Shown here: positions 34,594 through 43,949 of the stretch, one piece after another
Layout: each line of letters opens with the position of its first letter
Numbering within the stretch: the stretch's first letter is position 1
NCBI GenBank assembly: GCA_028278225.1
Contig: JANQEU010000085.1
Location: 62,001 to 126,000 of the forward strand
Length of the DNA: 64,000 nt
From: Cyclobacteriaceae bacterium
Lineage (GTDB): Bacteria > Bacteroidota > Bacteroidia > Cytophagales > Cyclobacteriaceae
Reading direction: 5' to 3'
Position numbers and translations under genes: made by a program
The notes under the pieces: generated by a model
The model's database searches: none
The model's input: only the letters and a program-made list of their open reading frames with translations
Told to the model about the DNA's origin: nothing

Positions 34594-36420
34594 TCAACGT
34601 GACGCGAGTTCCTGATCAATCCAGTTATCAATTTTCTCCTCCAGCAGCATTAGCGGAAGGCTTCCCGAGCCGAGCACCTGGTTATGAAACTCCCGAATGT
34701 CAAAATCCGTACCAAGGGCCTTTTCCGCCCTGCTTCTAAGCTCTCTTATTTTAAGCTGACCAATCTTATATGACAACGCCTGGCCCGGCATTACCATATA
34801 TCTTTCTATTTCTGCGATAATGGAGGCTTCTGACTCGGCTTCATTTTCCAGTGAATATTGTATGGCCTGCTCCCTTGTCCAGCCTTTGGCATGGATACCT
34901 GCGTCTACCACCAATCGAATCGCCCGGTGCATTTCCATACTCAGCATTCCGAAATACTGGAAGGGATCTTCATATAATCCCAGTTCCCTGCCGAGGGATT
35001 CGGCATACAAGGCCCATCCTTCCACGAAAACACCCATTCCTTCAGCATGAAGGAATTCCGGCAGTTCCTGATTTTCCTGCTGAAGTGATAGCTGGTAGTG
35101 GTGGCCGGGAATGGCTTCATGAAGAAAGAGGGCTTCATCAGCAAAAGTGTTGTAAGTCCTGACATCACGGATAGGCACATAAAATACACCTGGTCTCAAT
35201 CCGTCTTTTGTTCCGGGCAGGTATTCAGCGCTTGCGGACTGTTCTCTGAAAGCTTCAGTCCTTCTTACCTCAAATCCCGCTTTCGGCTTCAGGTCAAAAA
35301 GTTCCGTCAATCGGTCCTTCATTCGATTATGTATGCCATTAAAGTTCTCGATTACCTCCTGTGGGTCACTGAATGGTATCAGGTCGGGGTTTTTTCGGAC
35401 ATGATCGAAAAATGATCTCAGATCTCCCTCAAAACCTACCATATTTTTTACCCGCACCATTTCCCCGGAAATGCGCTCAACTTCCTTCAGACCCAGTTCA
35501 AAAATTTCATCAGGAGACATGTCGGTTGTCGTATGATATTTGATCAGATATTGATATGTCCCCTGCCCCCCGGGAAGGGCACCAATGCCTGAGGTTTCCC
35601 TTCCCTCAGGTAAATAAGAGTTTCTGAGAAATGTGACTAACTCCTGATATGCAGGGATGACCTGCTCATCAATAATTGAGTAAAATGCCCCTGTAAGTTT
35701 TTCTTTCTCTTCATCCGTGAGTGATTCAGGCAGTTTGTTGACAGGCTGGTAAAAAAGATGCTCCCTGACATCCGGGCGTGCGAAAGGTTCCAATTGCCCG
35801 ATGACCCGTTCAATAAGTATTTGCGGCATTACATAACCTTTCTCTATCCCAATCTTCATATTCTCCACTGCGGTTTTCATCCATTTTACATAGTCGTCAA
35901 TCCGGAGTAACCAATCTTCGTAGTCTTCTACAGTATTAAAAGGATGAATACTTTCACCGCTTGCCAATTGGCTCACATAAAGTTGAAATGCTGAAGTCTG
36001 ACCCAGTGGCATCAACTGGAAATGCGGAAGATCATACAATGGCGACGCAACTGTGACTATCTCGCCGGTTAATCCTTCAAGTTTGACTTCGCAATCCCAT
36101 TTCATCACTTTAAGACTTAGGGCCTGGGCGTCAGTCAAACTGTTTTCGTCAATTGCATTGATGGCATCAAGATATCCTTTGTAATTCTCGATCAGATCCA
36201 GGCGGTAGTCCTCGCTGATGTAATTCGCTATTTGATCATTATAATGATACTCTCCTGCTTTGGTTGCTTCGATCGGATTGATACGAAGTTTAAAACTGTA
36301 ATAGGATTCAAATAAACTCTCCACGGAAATGTCTGATCCCACTTTTACACTTTCGGATCCGGAAGGTCTGCAGGAGCAGAGAAGTAATCCTGAAAGGGTA
36401 ATGAAAATTAGTATTCTCAT
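34594..36420 (-). CDS. DUF885 zinc hydrolase lipoprotein
   Basis: This 608-residue protein has a lipoprotein signal (ITLSGLLLCSCRPSGSE, acylated Cys about residue 17). The family motif is LFLHEAIPGHHYQLSL (HExxxGHH, zinc ligands) with a further Glu in GWALYAESLGRELGLY. The C-terminal YKIGQLKIRELRSRAEKALG is also diagnostic. DUF885 proteins are M32/M3-related metallopeptidase-like enzymes; the peptidase activity of a few members is known, but most are uncharacterised. It probably acts in the periplasm or at the outer membrane, processing peptides. Downstream GT2 is 34 bp away and may be co-transcribed. Confidence 0.87.
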   Translation of the reverse strand: MRILIFITLSGLLLCSCRPSGSESVKVGSDISVESLFESYYSFKLRINPIEATKAGEYHYNDQIANYISEDYRLDLIENYKGYLDAINAIDENSLTDAQALSLKVMKWDCEVKLEGLTGEIVTVASPLYDLPHFQLMPLGQTSAFQLYVSQLASGESIHPFNTVEDYEDWLLRIDDYVKWMKTAVENMKIGIEKGYVMPQILIERVIGQLEPFARPDVREHLFYQPVNKLPESLTDEEKEKLTGAFYSIIDEQVIPAYQELVTFLRNSYLPEGRETSGIGALPGGQGTYQYLIKYHTTTDMSPDEIFELGLKEVERISGEMVRVKNMVGFEGDLRSFFDHVRKNPDLIPFSDPQEVIENFNGIHNRMKDRLTELFDLKPKAGFEVRRTEAFREQSASAEYLPGTKDGLRPGVFYVPIRDVRTYNTFADEALFLHEAIPGHHYQLSLQQENQELPEFLHAEGMGVFVEGWALYAESLGRELGLYEDPFQYFGMLSMEMHRAIRLVVDAGIHAKGWTREQAIQYSLENEAESEASIIAEIERYMVMPGQALSYKIGQLKIRELRSRAEKALGTDFDIREFHNQVLGSGSLPLMLLEEKIDNWIDQELASR

Positions 36421-36517
36421 CGCAGATAAATAGGTTGAGGTTAATAATGAGCTAAGATAATTCCATTTTCAGACCCTTGGTACAGGCTATCTTTATGTAT
36501 GTCCGGTCAGTCCGTCT

Positions 36518-36982
36518 AGATCTTTTTGATTTAGGAGTTTTTGGGAATGTCAGTCTTCGAGACGCTCTGCTCCTCAGACTGACAGGTTTGTCCGTTATTA
36601 AGTCACCTTGAGGTGCGAAGCCTCGAAAGGTGACTATAGTGATCAGTTAATGACGTGTCAAGTGGTTGATCTTGAAGTAGTTTAAGCCTGGATTAGACAG
36701 GTAAATGGCAATTCCGGGTTCAATGCACACCATGGATGGAAGTCTTTAATTAGATCTTTTTGATTTGGGAGTTTTTGGGAATGTCAGTCTTCGAGACGCT
36801 CAGCTCCTCAGACTGACAAGTTTGTCCGTTATTAAGTCACCTTGAGGTGCGAAGCCTCGAAAGGTGACTATAGTGATCAGTGGTGTGTTAAGTGGTTGAC
36901 TTTGAAGCAGTTTAAGTCTGGATTAGAAAGATCTATGGCAATTCCGGGTTTAATGCTCACCCTGGATGAAAGTCTTTAATTA
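36518..36982. repeat. Tandem pair of family 1 repeat modules
   Basis: Two copies of about 234 bp (36518-36751 and 36752-36982), over 90% identical by eye, lie head to tail. Each holds GTCAGTCTTCGAGACGCTC with its partner arm AGACTGAC, then GTCACCTTGAGGTGCGAAGC with its partner arm AAGGTGAC, and a conserved tail with TGGCAATTCCGGGTT. A third, diverged copy is at 20332-20553. The remaining bases of this 583-bp gap show no gene. The second copy ends about 20 bases before the GTG start of the following glycosyltransferase gene, so the module must contribute to that gene's upstream region. Confidence 0.85.
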
Positions 36983-37003
36983 AATCTTATGTAATTTTTC
37001 ACC

Positions 37004-38281
37004 GTGCAGAAACTAATAAACCTAATCAACCGTGCCAAATCCAGGTTTGATCTTACGGACCCGGATTCTCAAAAAAGCCTATACGCACTTACTGAAAAAC
37101 TACTGGCTCTTGGCGACCTCGATGAAAAGCAGTTATTGCGGAATAATGACTATCCACTGGAATTCAGGATCGCCCTGCACCTGAGAAGATCCAGGCTTTA
37201 TGCCCTTGAAATTAAAAGATCCGTAAAGGTGGCGGTTGTGTTCGCTATGTGGGGAGAACATCATCGTCTACGTCCAAAATCCGGTAAAAACCCTAACGGT
37301 GAAGACACCCTGCGGACAAAAGTTGACCAGCTGAACTGGAATGCAAATGGCACAGGTATTGACTGGCATCTTTACCTTGTTGACGATGGATGTCCGTACG
37401 GCAGCGGGAAAGTGGCGGAATCTATTATTCAAACGCTTGAGGACTCTGACAGGGTTCGATTGATGTACCTTGACCAGGCCGCTCCGGCACAGGCAGGTCC
37501 TTTGAGAAATCTGCAAAGTGCAGACGACTCAAAAAAAGGCGGATCGATCATTCTTGGAGCGCACCAGGCCATACTTGACGGTGCGGAGGTGGTGATCTAT
37601 ACTGATGCTGATAATTCGGTTCACTTAGGTCAGATCGGGATCTTATTATGGCCATACATCAAAGAAAACATGAAGGTCGTCCTGGGCAATCGAAAGGACC
37701 CTCTGTCAGTATTGGTGAAACAGGAGAGCCGATGGGGAATCGGTATCAAGTTATTGCGGCACATGCAGCGAATGGTCGGGGCATCAATATTCTCTACAGG
37801 TATTAAAGATTCCCAGGCAGCTTTTAAGCTGTATTCAGCTTCGATCCTTAAACACGTCATCTCTGATCCTGCCGTATTCGATTTCTCGTTTGATTCAGAC
37901 TGGATCGCAGCGATTATTCACCGGAAAGAGCCATTTTCAAAGGTTCCTTTTGCCTTTGTGGATTCATTTGCGGAATCTGCTTCCATCGTCCAGGGGCCCA
38001 TGACTACCTGGGAAACCCTGTTGCTGGGACTTGTTAAAGCAGTACGTCACAGGGATCTTCCGCACAATGAAAATATGGCAAGAGTGCTTGAGGAAGAAAT
38101 AAAATCTTCAGCGGACCTGGATATTCTAATTAACCACTTGCCACCGCAACTTGAGTCTGTTGAAGACGCTCTTCTCGGCAATGAGGAGATCATGTCACCT
38201 GAGGATGTTCGGGAGTGGATCAAACTCAGGAAACAGGAAGAAAAGGAGGGTGTCTCAAAAACTAATCCATTGTCAGGTTGA
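37004..38281 (+). CDS. GT-A glycosyltransferase, uncharacterised subgroup; 3' end rewritten by an inserted element
   Basis: This 425-residue protein has a helical N-terminal part (1-75) and then a GT2-like nucleotide-sugar domain: VAVVFAMWGEHHRL (strand 1), WHLYLVDDGCPYGSG (first Asp-Asp), EVVIYTDADNSVHLGQIG (DxD-like, D-A-D), and VVLGNRKDPLSVLVKQESRW (the GNR/K region before the acceptor helix, as in polyprenol-phosphate glycosyltransferases). No membrane segment is present, so the acceptor is unclear. The start codon is GTG 37004. The last ten residues (GVSKTNPLSG) and the stop are encoded by the inverted-repeat element at 38249-38384, so the native C-terminus has been replaced. Confidence 0.75.
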   Translation: MQKLINLINRAKSRFDLTDPDSQKSLYALTEKLLALGDLDEKQLLRNNDYPLEFRIALHLRRSRLYALEIKRSVKVAVVFAMWGEHHRLRPKSGKNPNGEDTLRTKVDQLNWNANGTGIDWHLYLVDDGCPYGSGKVAESIIQTLEDSDRVRLMYLDQAAPAQAGPLRNLQSADDSKKGGSIILGAHQAILDGAEVVIYTDADNSVHLGQIGILLWPYIKENMKVVLGNRKDPLSVLVKQESRWGIGIKLLRHMQRMVGASIFSTGIKDSQAAFKLYSASILKHVISDPAVFDFSFDSDWIAAIIHRKEPFSKVPFAFVDSFAESASIVQGPMTTWETLLLGLVKAVRHRDLPHNENMARVLEEEIKSSADLDILINHLPPQLESVEDALLGNEEIMSPEDVREWIKLRKQEEKEGVSKTNPLSG

Positions 38282-38384
38282 CTTGGCGTCCCCGAAGCTC
38301 TTGAAACCTATTTTTACGCATTCTAAGATGCATTTCGAGAACCTCAATGTGACGATGATCTGTTTTTTGAGCTTTTGAGACACC
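38249..38384. mobile_element. 136-bp MITE-like element with 12-bp terminal inverted repeats
   Basis: GGTGTCTCAAAA (38249-38260) and TTTTGAGACACC (38373-38384) are perfect inverted repeats at the ends of a 136-bp stretch that contains no gene. Ends of this type occur in bacterial insertion sequences, and the size fits a non-autonomous relative. No clear target-site duplication is seen. The left end lies inside the glycosyltransferase frame and supplies its stop codon. Confidence 0.5.
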
Positions 38385-38437
38385 TACTTGTTATATGAAC
38401 AGGAACAATTCGTGAAAGCGCCTGTTATTAACGCAGG

Positions 38438-41400
38438 TTAATTATCGATCAATCCCTGTCCTTCAATCCTCGGTGCACCCGCCGCCTGCAGGTCTTTCTC
38501 CAGTTGCGGGATTACATTTTCCGTAACCTCCCGGAGCTTATTTTTGATGTCATCCAGCTGTTTTCTCGCCCGGTCAAAAGCTCCCCTGTGATTAGCCGTA
38601 GGCCCATACGTATTGCCCAGTGCAATAATTCCCAGGAATGCCGCATCGCTGGGAGTAGGATCCGAACGCTCCCCTACTTCGCCCCTGGTATCATCCCCAT
38701 TCATCTCCATGTCAATATCCAGCAAGGTTTCCCTCGCCTGATAGATCCTGTTGACCAGATCTGCGGAGGGATTTGTTGCTTTCTCCAACGACCTTTTCAT
38801 CGCGTCCAGTACAGTGATACCTTTAGACAGTACCTCTCCTGTGGCCGTCATGTCCTGCTGGAAGGCTATAAACTGCTCCCGGAAACTGTTTATTTCCGCA
38901 TATGAAGCTCCCTGCAGCGCTCCTTCACCTAGCGGAACAATCTCAAAATCCATAGGCCCGGCCAGATCCGTTATTTTTCCATCCACCAGTTTGGATAAGG
39001 TCACGGAATATGTTCCTGGTGTGGCTCTCATGCCGGTTCCGAAAAAAGAAAAACCACTACCGGATGGTTTTTTAAGTTTCTCACCTTTTCTGTCCGCGTA
39101 ATTCAGATTCCAGCTTACGCGATTAAACCCTTTTTCATTTGTTCCTTCCACGGTGTTGACGACATTTCCATCTTCATCCCTGATGGTAAGGACTACTCTT
39201 GGCTTTTCCTGTCTTCTTTCAGCCTCGAGCGCTTCCCACCCGGGAAATGGCACATTACCTTCTTTAATATCTTTTTCCCGCTCCTGCCGGCTTTCTTTCA
39301 GCGATTTCATTTTTTCGGACAAATAATATGTGAACACTGCGCCATACGGAGGATTCTTTGCGTAATATTCCGCATTACCCTGCCCGTATATCTCACTCTT
39401 TTGTGAGTACCAGTAAGCAGGTTTTGTCCGGAAAAGTGTCGCTTCCGCCTGCAACATTCCGGTAGTAAACTCCCTGATTGGCGCCATGTCATCCAAAATA
39501 TAGAATCCACGGCCAAATGACGCTCCGACAAGGTCGTCCTCTCTCCTTTGCATTGTTATATCCCTAAAGGAAATCGTTGGTAATCCCCCCGTCAGCTTTA
39601 TCCATTTTGACCCGCCATCGGCAGTGAAGTATATTCCAAATTCCGTAGCTGCAAACAGGAGGTCATTTTTGACATGATCCTGTACCAGTCGCCATGTAAG
39701 CAATCTGTCCGGAAGATCACCGTTTATAAAACTCCAGGATCTTCCCTTGTCCGTACTTTTGAGGAGATATGGTTTGAAATCACCGAACTTATGATTGTCC
39801 AGGACCGCATAAACCGTACTTGCGTCAAAAAGGTCTGCCCTGATATCATTTACAAAGGCTGTGGCAGGTACTCCTTTTATGCTGCCCAATTCAAATTTTC
39901 GCCAGGAGGAGCCCCCATCATCGGTTACCTGGATGATCCCATCATCGGTACCGGCATAGATCAGCCCTTCCTGCTGCGGGGACTCCGCCAGTGAAGTAAT
40001 GGTGTTGTAGTTTGACATGGCGCCCACATCCCAGGCGTTGTCCCAACTCTGAACCCTGCCCATGATCGGAAGCGACAATCTGTCCTGGTTTCGGGTCAGA
40101 TCTTCCGAGATCGGTCTCCATTCATCTCCACGATTATCCGATCTCCAGACACGCTGTGAAGCAAAATACAGTCTTGTCGGGTTATGAGGACTTACCAGAA
40201 TAGGTGCGTCCCAATTGAATCTTTCGTATGGGTCCCCCTCCCCGGGCTGAGGCTGGATGAGTACGATCTCACTTGTTGTCTGGTCGATCCTCCATAAAAA
40301 TCCCTGCTGAAATTCCCCATACGTAATTTTTGGATTACCAGGTTCTACGGCAGGCTGATGACCATCGGCACCCAGTTTTATCCAGGCATCTGCATTGCTT
40401 ATCCCGGCAGAACTTGTTGTCCTGGAAGGAATGCCATGTGATCCGTTATCCTGCGTGCCCCCGTAAACATTGTAAAAAGGCTCCGAATCATCAACCGCAA
40501 CTTTGTAATATTGAGTTACCGGCAGGTTACGGACATACTTCCAGGTTTTCGTCAGATCAAATGATTCATATAATCCTCCGTCCGTTCCAAAAAGCACATA
40601 TCCGGGATCACTCATTTTAAAGGCCATGGCATGACTGTCTACATGCTTCTTCTCTTCATTCATATCATAGAAGGTCTTGCCGTGATCATCGGAGATCTTG
40701 ACCACAAAGTTCATGAGGTATAAGCGCCCTTCCTGGTGAGGTGAAGCATAAAGCTCCTGATAATAATGGGGGCCGGTCCCACCGGAAACCGCATCCGATT
40801 GCTTGGACCATGATGTTCCCTGGTTTCGCGATATAAAAACACCTCCTTTTAGTCGTATCAGCTCGATTGCCGCATACACCACATCCGGGTTAAAGGGAGA
40901 AATGGCCAACCCAATTTTACCCAGTGGAGATTTTGGAATACCATTTGTCAATTTCTTCCATGTTTCACCTCCATCCCTGCTACGGTGGATTCCCGATCCG
41001 GGTCCTCCGCCGATGTAGGCGGCTACATTTCTGTGTCTTTGCCATGTAGCGGCATAAAGCAGGTCGGGATCCCTGGGGTCGATGACAATATCTGTGGCCC
41101 CGGTCCACTCATTATCTCCGAGTACTTTCCTCCAGGTATTGCCTCCATCACCGGATTTATAGACCCCCCTTTCACCACCACTACTCCATAGCGGGCCCTG
41201 AACCGCCACCCATATCACATTCGGATCTTCCGGATGAACAACAATTTTCGATATGTGTTCGGAGGTCTTGAGACCTTTATTTGTCCAGGTTTTCCCTTCG
41301 TCATAGCTAACATAGATCCCATCTCCGAATCCAACGTGTCTTCCGCCCACATTCTCCCCTGTTCCTACCCAAATTGTAGCCGGATTATTGGGATCAATCG

Positions 41401-41686
41401 TTACACATCCTATGGAATAACTTGCCTGCTTATCAAATATAGGATCCCATGTTGTCCCGGAGTTTGTTGTTTTCCAGACACCACCCGATCCCACAGCTAC
41501 ATACCAGATGTTTTCGTTTTTCGGGTGAATCGCAATATCAGCTATTCTGCCGGACGTCAAAGCCGGACCGATGTTCCGGAACTTCAAGCCATTGAATGTC
41601 TCTTCTTTCAGTTCCTGCCCAATGAGGGGAACGATTACTGCCAGAAGGAAAAAATTGAGGAATGTTGTTCTTAATAACCTGTTCAT
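38438..41686 (-). CDS. Exported sortilin/VPS10-like BNR-repeat protein
   Basis: This 1082-residue protein has a signal peptide (residues 1-23, ending VPLIGQ). The first about 700 residues form a beta-propeller of BNR/sortilin-type repeats. The Asp-box motif S-x-D-x-G-x-x-W recurs: TTNSGTTWDP, SYDEGKTWTN, SGDGGNTWRK, SRDGGETWKK, TDDGGSSWRK, STDKGRSWSF. The C-terminal part has a fibronectin-like domain (about 845-950, with VVLTIRDEDGNVVNTVEGTN) and a helical end. Such proteins are annotated as glycosyl hydrolase or VPS10-domain proteins in Bacteroidota but lack recognised catalytic residues for sialidases. Probably an extracellular peptide- or protein-binding factor. Single gene, convergent with the glycosyltransferase gene. 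Confidence 0.85.
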   Translation of the reverse strand: MNRLLRTTFLNFFLLAVIVPLIGQELKEETFNGLKFRNIGPALTSGRIADIAIHPKNENIWYVAVGSGGVWKTTNSGTTWDPIFDKQASYSIGCVTIDPNNPATIWVGTGENVGGRHVGFGDGIYVSYDEGKTWTNKGLKTSEHISKIVVHPEDPNVIWVAVQGPLWSSGGERGVYKSGDGGNTWRKVLGDNEWTGATDIVIDPRDPDLLYAATWQRHRNVAAYIGGGPGSGIHRSRDGGETWKKLTNGIPKSPLGKIGLAISPFNPDVVYAAIELIRLKGGVFISRNQGTSWSKQSDAVSGGTGPHYYQELYASPHQEGRLYLMNFVVKISDDHGKTFYDMNEEKKHVDSHAMAFKMSDPGYVLFGTDGGLYESFDLTKTWKYVRNLPVTQYYKVAVDDSEPFYNVYGGTQDNGSHGIPSRTTSSAGISNADAWIKLGADGHQPAVEPGNPKITYGEFQQGFLWRIDQTTSEIVLIQPQPGEGDPYERFNWDAPILVSPHNPTRLYFASQRVWRSDNRGDEWRPISEDLTRNQDRLSLPIMGRVQSWDNAWDVGAMSNYNTITSLAESPQQEGLIYAGTDDGIIQVTDDGGSSWRKFELGSIKGVPATAFVNDIRADLFDASTVYAVLDNHKFGDFKPYLLKSTDKGRSWSFINGDLPDRLLTWRLVQDHVKNDLLFAATEFGIYFTADGGSKWIKLTGGLPTISFRDITMQRREDDLVGASFGRGFYILDDMAPIREFTTGMLQAEATLFRTKPAYWYSQKSEIYGQGNAEYYAKNPPYGAVFTYYLSEKMKSLKESRQEREKDIKEGNVPFPGWEALEAERRQEKPRVVLTIRDEDGNVVNTVEGTNEKGFNRVSWNLNYADRKGEKLKKPSGSGFSFFGTGMRATPGTYSVTLSKLVDGKITDLAGPMDFEIVPLGEGALQGASYAEINSFREQFIAFQQDMTATGEVLSKGITVLDAMKRSLEKATNPSADLVNRIYQARETLLDIDMEMNGDDTRGEVGERSDPTPSDAAFLGIIALGNTYGPTANHRGAFDRARKQLDDIKNKLREVTENVIPQLEKDLQAAGAPRIEGQGLIDN

Positions 41687-41863
41687 GGATCGTTGATTTA
41701 GTACGTTTACAATCTAACTACAATGACCAAGAAATTCAGAACGAGATTTGATCAGCGGTTAGAATTGGATTTACACCTTTCAACATTATTGAAATGGATC
41801 ATTGGAGGTCTTCACTTATATTTAGAAAGTAAATATCAATTATCCCAAATTTTCATCCGACCT

Positions 41864-43753
41864 ATGAAGCGACTTACCCTTTTCCTGTTGACAGGATTGT
41901 TCATAAATATCACAATCCATGCTCAAAAAACATTTGATGACCTGGCAGAGATTGCCATAATAGATCAGAAGGTCATGATGCCGATGCGTGATGGAATTCG
42001 GCTGAGTACGGATATCTATCGGCCGAAAACCAATGAAAAAGTTCCCATTATCTTTTCCCGGACGCCTTACAACTTCAATTCATGGGGGGACGGGGAAATG
42101 CGGACCCGCACATTTCAGCGCGCTTATGAAGCCGTGAAAAGAGGGTATGCCTACGTGGTACAAAATGAACGCGGACGCTTTTTCTCGGAAGGAGAATGGG
42201 ATATACTTGGCACCCCGTTGACGGATGGCTATGATGCCTTTTCATGGATGGCGGATCAACCGTGGAGCAATGGCAGGATCGGAACGCTTGGTTGTTCCTC
42301 CACTGCCGAATGGCAAATGGCCGTTGCCGCGCTGGACCATCCGTCTCATGCGGCGATGGTCCCCCAGGGGTTTGGTGCGGGTGTCGGCAGGGTTGGTGGC
42401 TACTATGAACAGGGGAACTGGTACAGGGGTGGTGCAGAACAAATGCTGTTCTTTGCATGGCTATACGGGACGCAGCATGACGAAATGAAGCCAAAATTGC
42501 CGGACGGGATCTCACAGGAAGACCTGCAAAGATTACAGCGGTTCTACGATATGGCCCCTGAATACCCAAAAGTAGACTGGTCCGAGGGATTGAAGCATCT
42601 GCCCATTCAGGATATTATTAAAAATCAGAATGGTCCCATTGGTGTGTTTGAAGAAATGGTCCGGCGCAAACCAAATGATCCGGCCTGGTACGAAGGAGGG
42701 CTCTATCATGACGACATGGGGTTTGGTGTGCCCAGTTTTTGGTTTGCATCATGGTATGATGTGTCGATCAGTCCTAATCTCGAATTGTTCAATCATGTTA
42801 GAAACAACATCAAGGATAAGGAAGTGGCTGACAACCAATATCTTGTGATTGCACCTACCTTGCATTGCCGTTATACCAGGGCAGTAGAAAACACAATTGT
42901 AGGTGAGCGAAGCGTGGGAGATGCCAGGCTGGATTACGACAGACTTGTCTACGGCTGGTTTGATCACTGGCTTAAGGGAGAGGACAATTGTTTCCTCGAG
43001 GACCTGCCAAGGGTGCAGTACTACACCATGGGAAGTAATGAATGGCAAACCTCCGAAACATGGCCTCCCCAGGACGCAGAAATGACGACGTTCTACATGG
43101 ATAGCAAGGGGAATGCAAACAGTCTTTTCGGAGACGGCCGACTGTCGCCGGATGTGCCACAGGAACAGCAAACGGATAGCTTCATTTACGATCCGCACAA
43201 CCCGGTCCCATCGTATGGCGGAAACGTATGTTGTACCGGAAACGCAGTACAGGGTGGTTCGTTTGATCAGCAACATATGGAAGCCAGAAATGATATCCTG
43301 GTTTATACTTCAGATCCATTGGAAGAAGGTATTGAGATCAGTGGTTTCATTGAAACTTCGCTGTTCGTCTCATCTGATGTGAAGGACACTGATTTCACCA
43401 TAAAGCTGATTGATGTGTATCCTGATGGCAGGGCATACAACCTGGACGAGACCATTCAGCGGGTAAGATATCGTGAAGGGTATGATAAAGAGGTATTTAT
43501 GCAAGCGGGCAAAGTGTACCGGGTGGACATGACGCCGATGTCAACGAGTAACTTTTTTGAAAAAGGCCACCGGATCAGGATCGAGATCTCCAGCAGTAAT
43601 TTTCCCCGTTTTGCCCGTAACCTCAACACGGGAGGAAATAACTATGATGAATCGGTTGGGATCGTCGCGCAAAACAGCGTGCACCATTCCAAAGAATATC
43701 CCTCACAGATTCGACTTCCAATCGTACGGAAGCAGCAACTACAAAAGAGATGA
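41864..43753 (+). CDS. Exported CocE/NonD (S15-like) alpha/beta hydrolase
   Basis: From ATG 41864 this is 629 residues with signal peptide [20 protein letters not shown]; the longer start at 41723 is rejected because it hides that signal. The alpha/beta hydrolase domain opens with [19 protein letters not shown], and the nucleophile elbow [18 protein letters not shown] holds the catalytic Ser. The C-terminal half (about 410-629) is the jelly-roll typical of X-Pro dipeptidyl peptidase/cocaine esterase proteins ([20 protein letters not shown]). The family hydrolyses esters, amides or X-Pro peptides. Divergent from the BNR gene, with 177 bp between the starts; no operon partner. Confidence 0.88.
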   Translation: MKRLTLFLLTGLFINITIHAQKTFDDLAEIAIIDQKVMMPMRDGIRLSTDIYRPKTNEKVPIIFSRTPYNFNSWGDGEMRTRTFQRAYEAVKRGYAYVVQNERGRFFSEGEWDILGTPLTDGYDAFSWMADQPWSNGRIGTLGCSSTAEWQMAVAALDHPSHAAMVPQGFGAGVGRVGGYYEQGNWYRGGAEQMLFFAWLYGTQHDEMKPKLPDGISQEDLQRLQRFYDMAPEYPKVDWSEGLKHLPIQDIIKNQNGPIGVFEEMVRRKPNDPAWYEGGLYHDDMGFGVPSFWFASWYDVSISPNLELFNHVRNNIKDKEVADNQYLVIAPTLHCRYTRAVENTIVGERSVGDARLDYDRLVYGWFDHWLKGEDNCFLEDLPRVQYYTMGSNEWQTSETWPPQDAEMTTFYMDSKGNANSLFGDGRLSPDVPQEQQTDSFIYDPHNPVPSYGGNVCCTGNAVQGGSFDQQHMEARNDILVYTSDPLEEGIEISGFIETSLFVSSDVKDTDFTIKLIDVYPDGRAYNLDETIQRVRYREGYDKEVFMQAGKVYRVDMTPMSTSNFFEKGHRIRIEISSSNFPRFARNLNTGGNNYDESVGIVAQNSVHHSKEYPSQIRLPIVRKQQLQKR

Positions 43754-43949
43754 CCAACTAATCTTATACTATCAGGAAATATCTCATTATCATTCGATAT
43801 GACTGGGTCGTATAGACGGCTTTTTTGGGGTTTTAATCCAAACCACATTTTAAACCAAAAATCGCTAGTCCCAAGTCATAATTAACAATAGACGATTAAC
43901 GATTTGAGATGTGTTGAACCGGATGGAGAATGAGTCCCACTGATACAAC

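Noticed and set aside
42075..42569. 164-residue minus-strand frame, and several smaller frames in the hydrolase gene
   Set aside because: Antisense or out of frame with a hydrolase whose catalytic motifs are clear.
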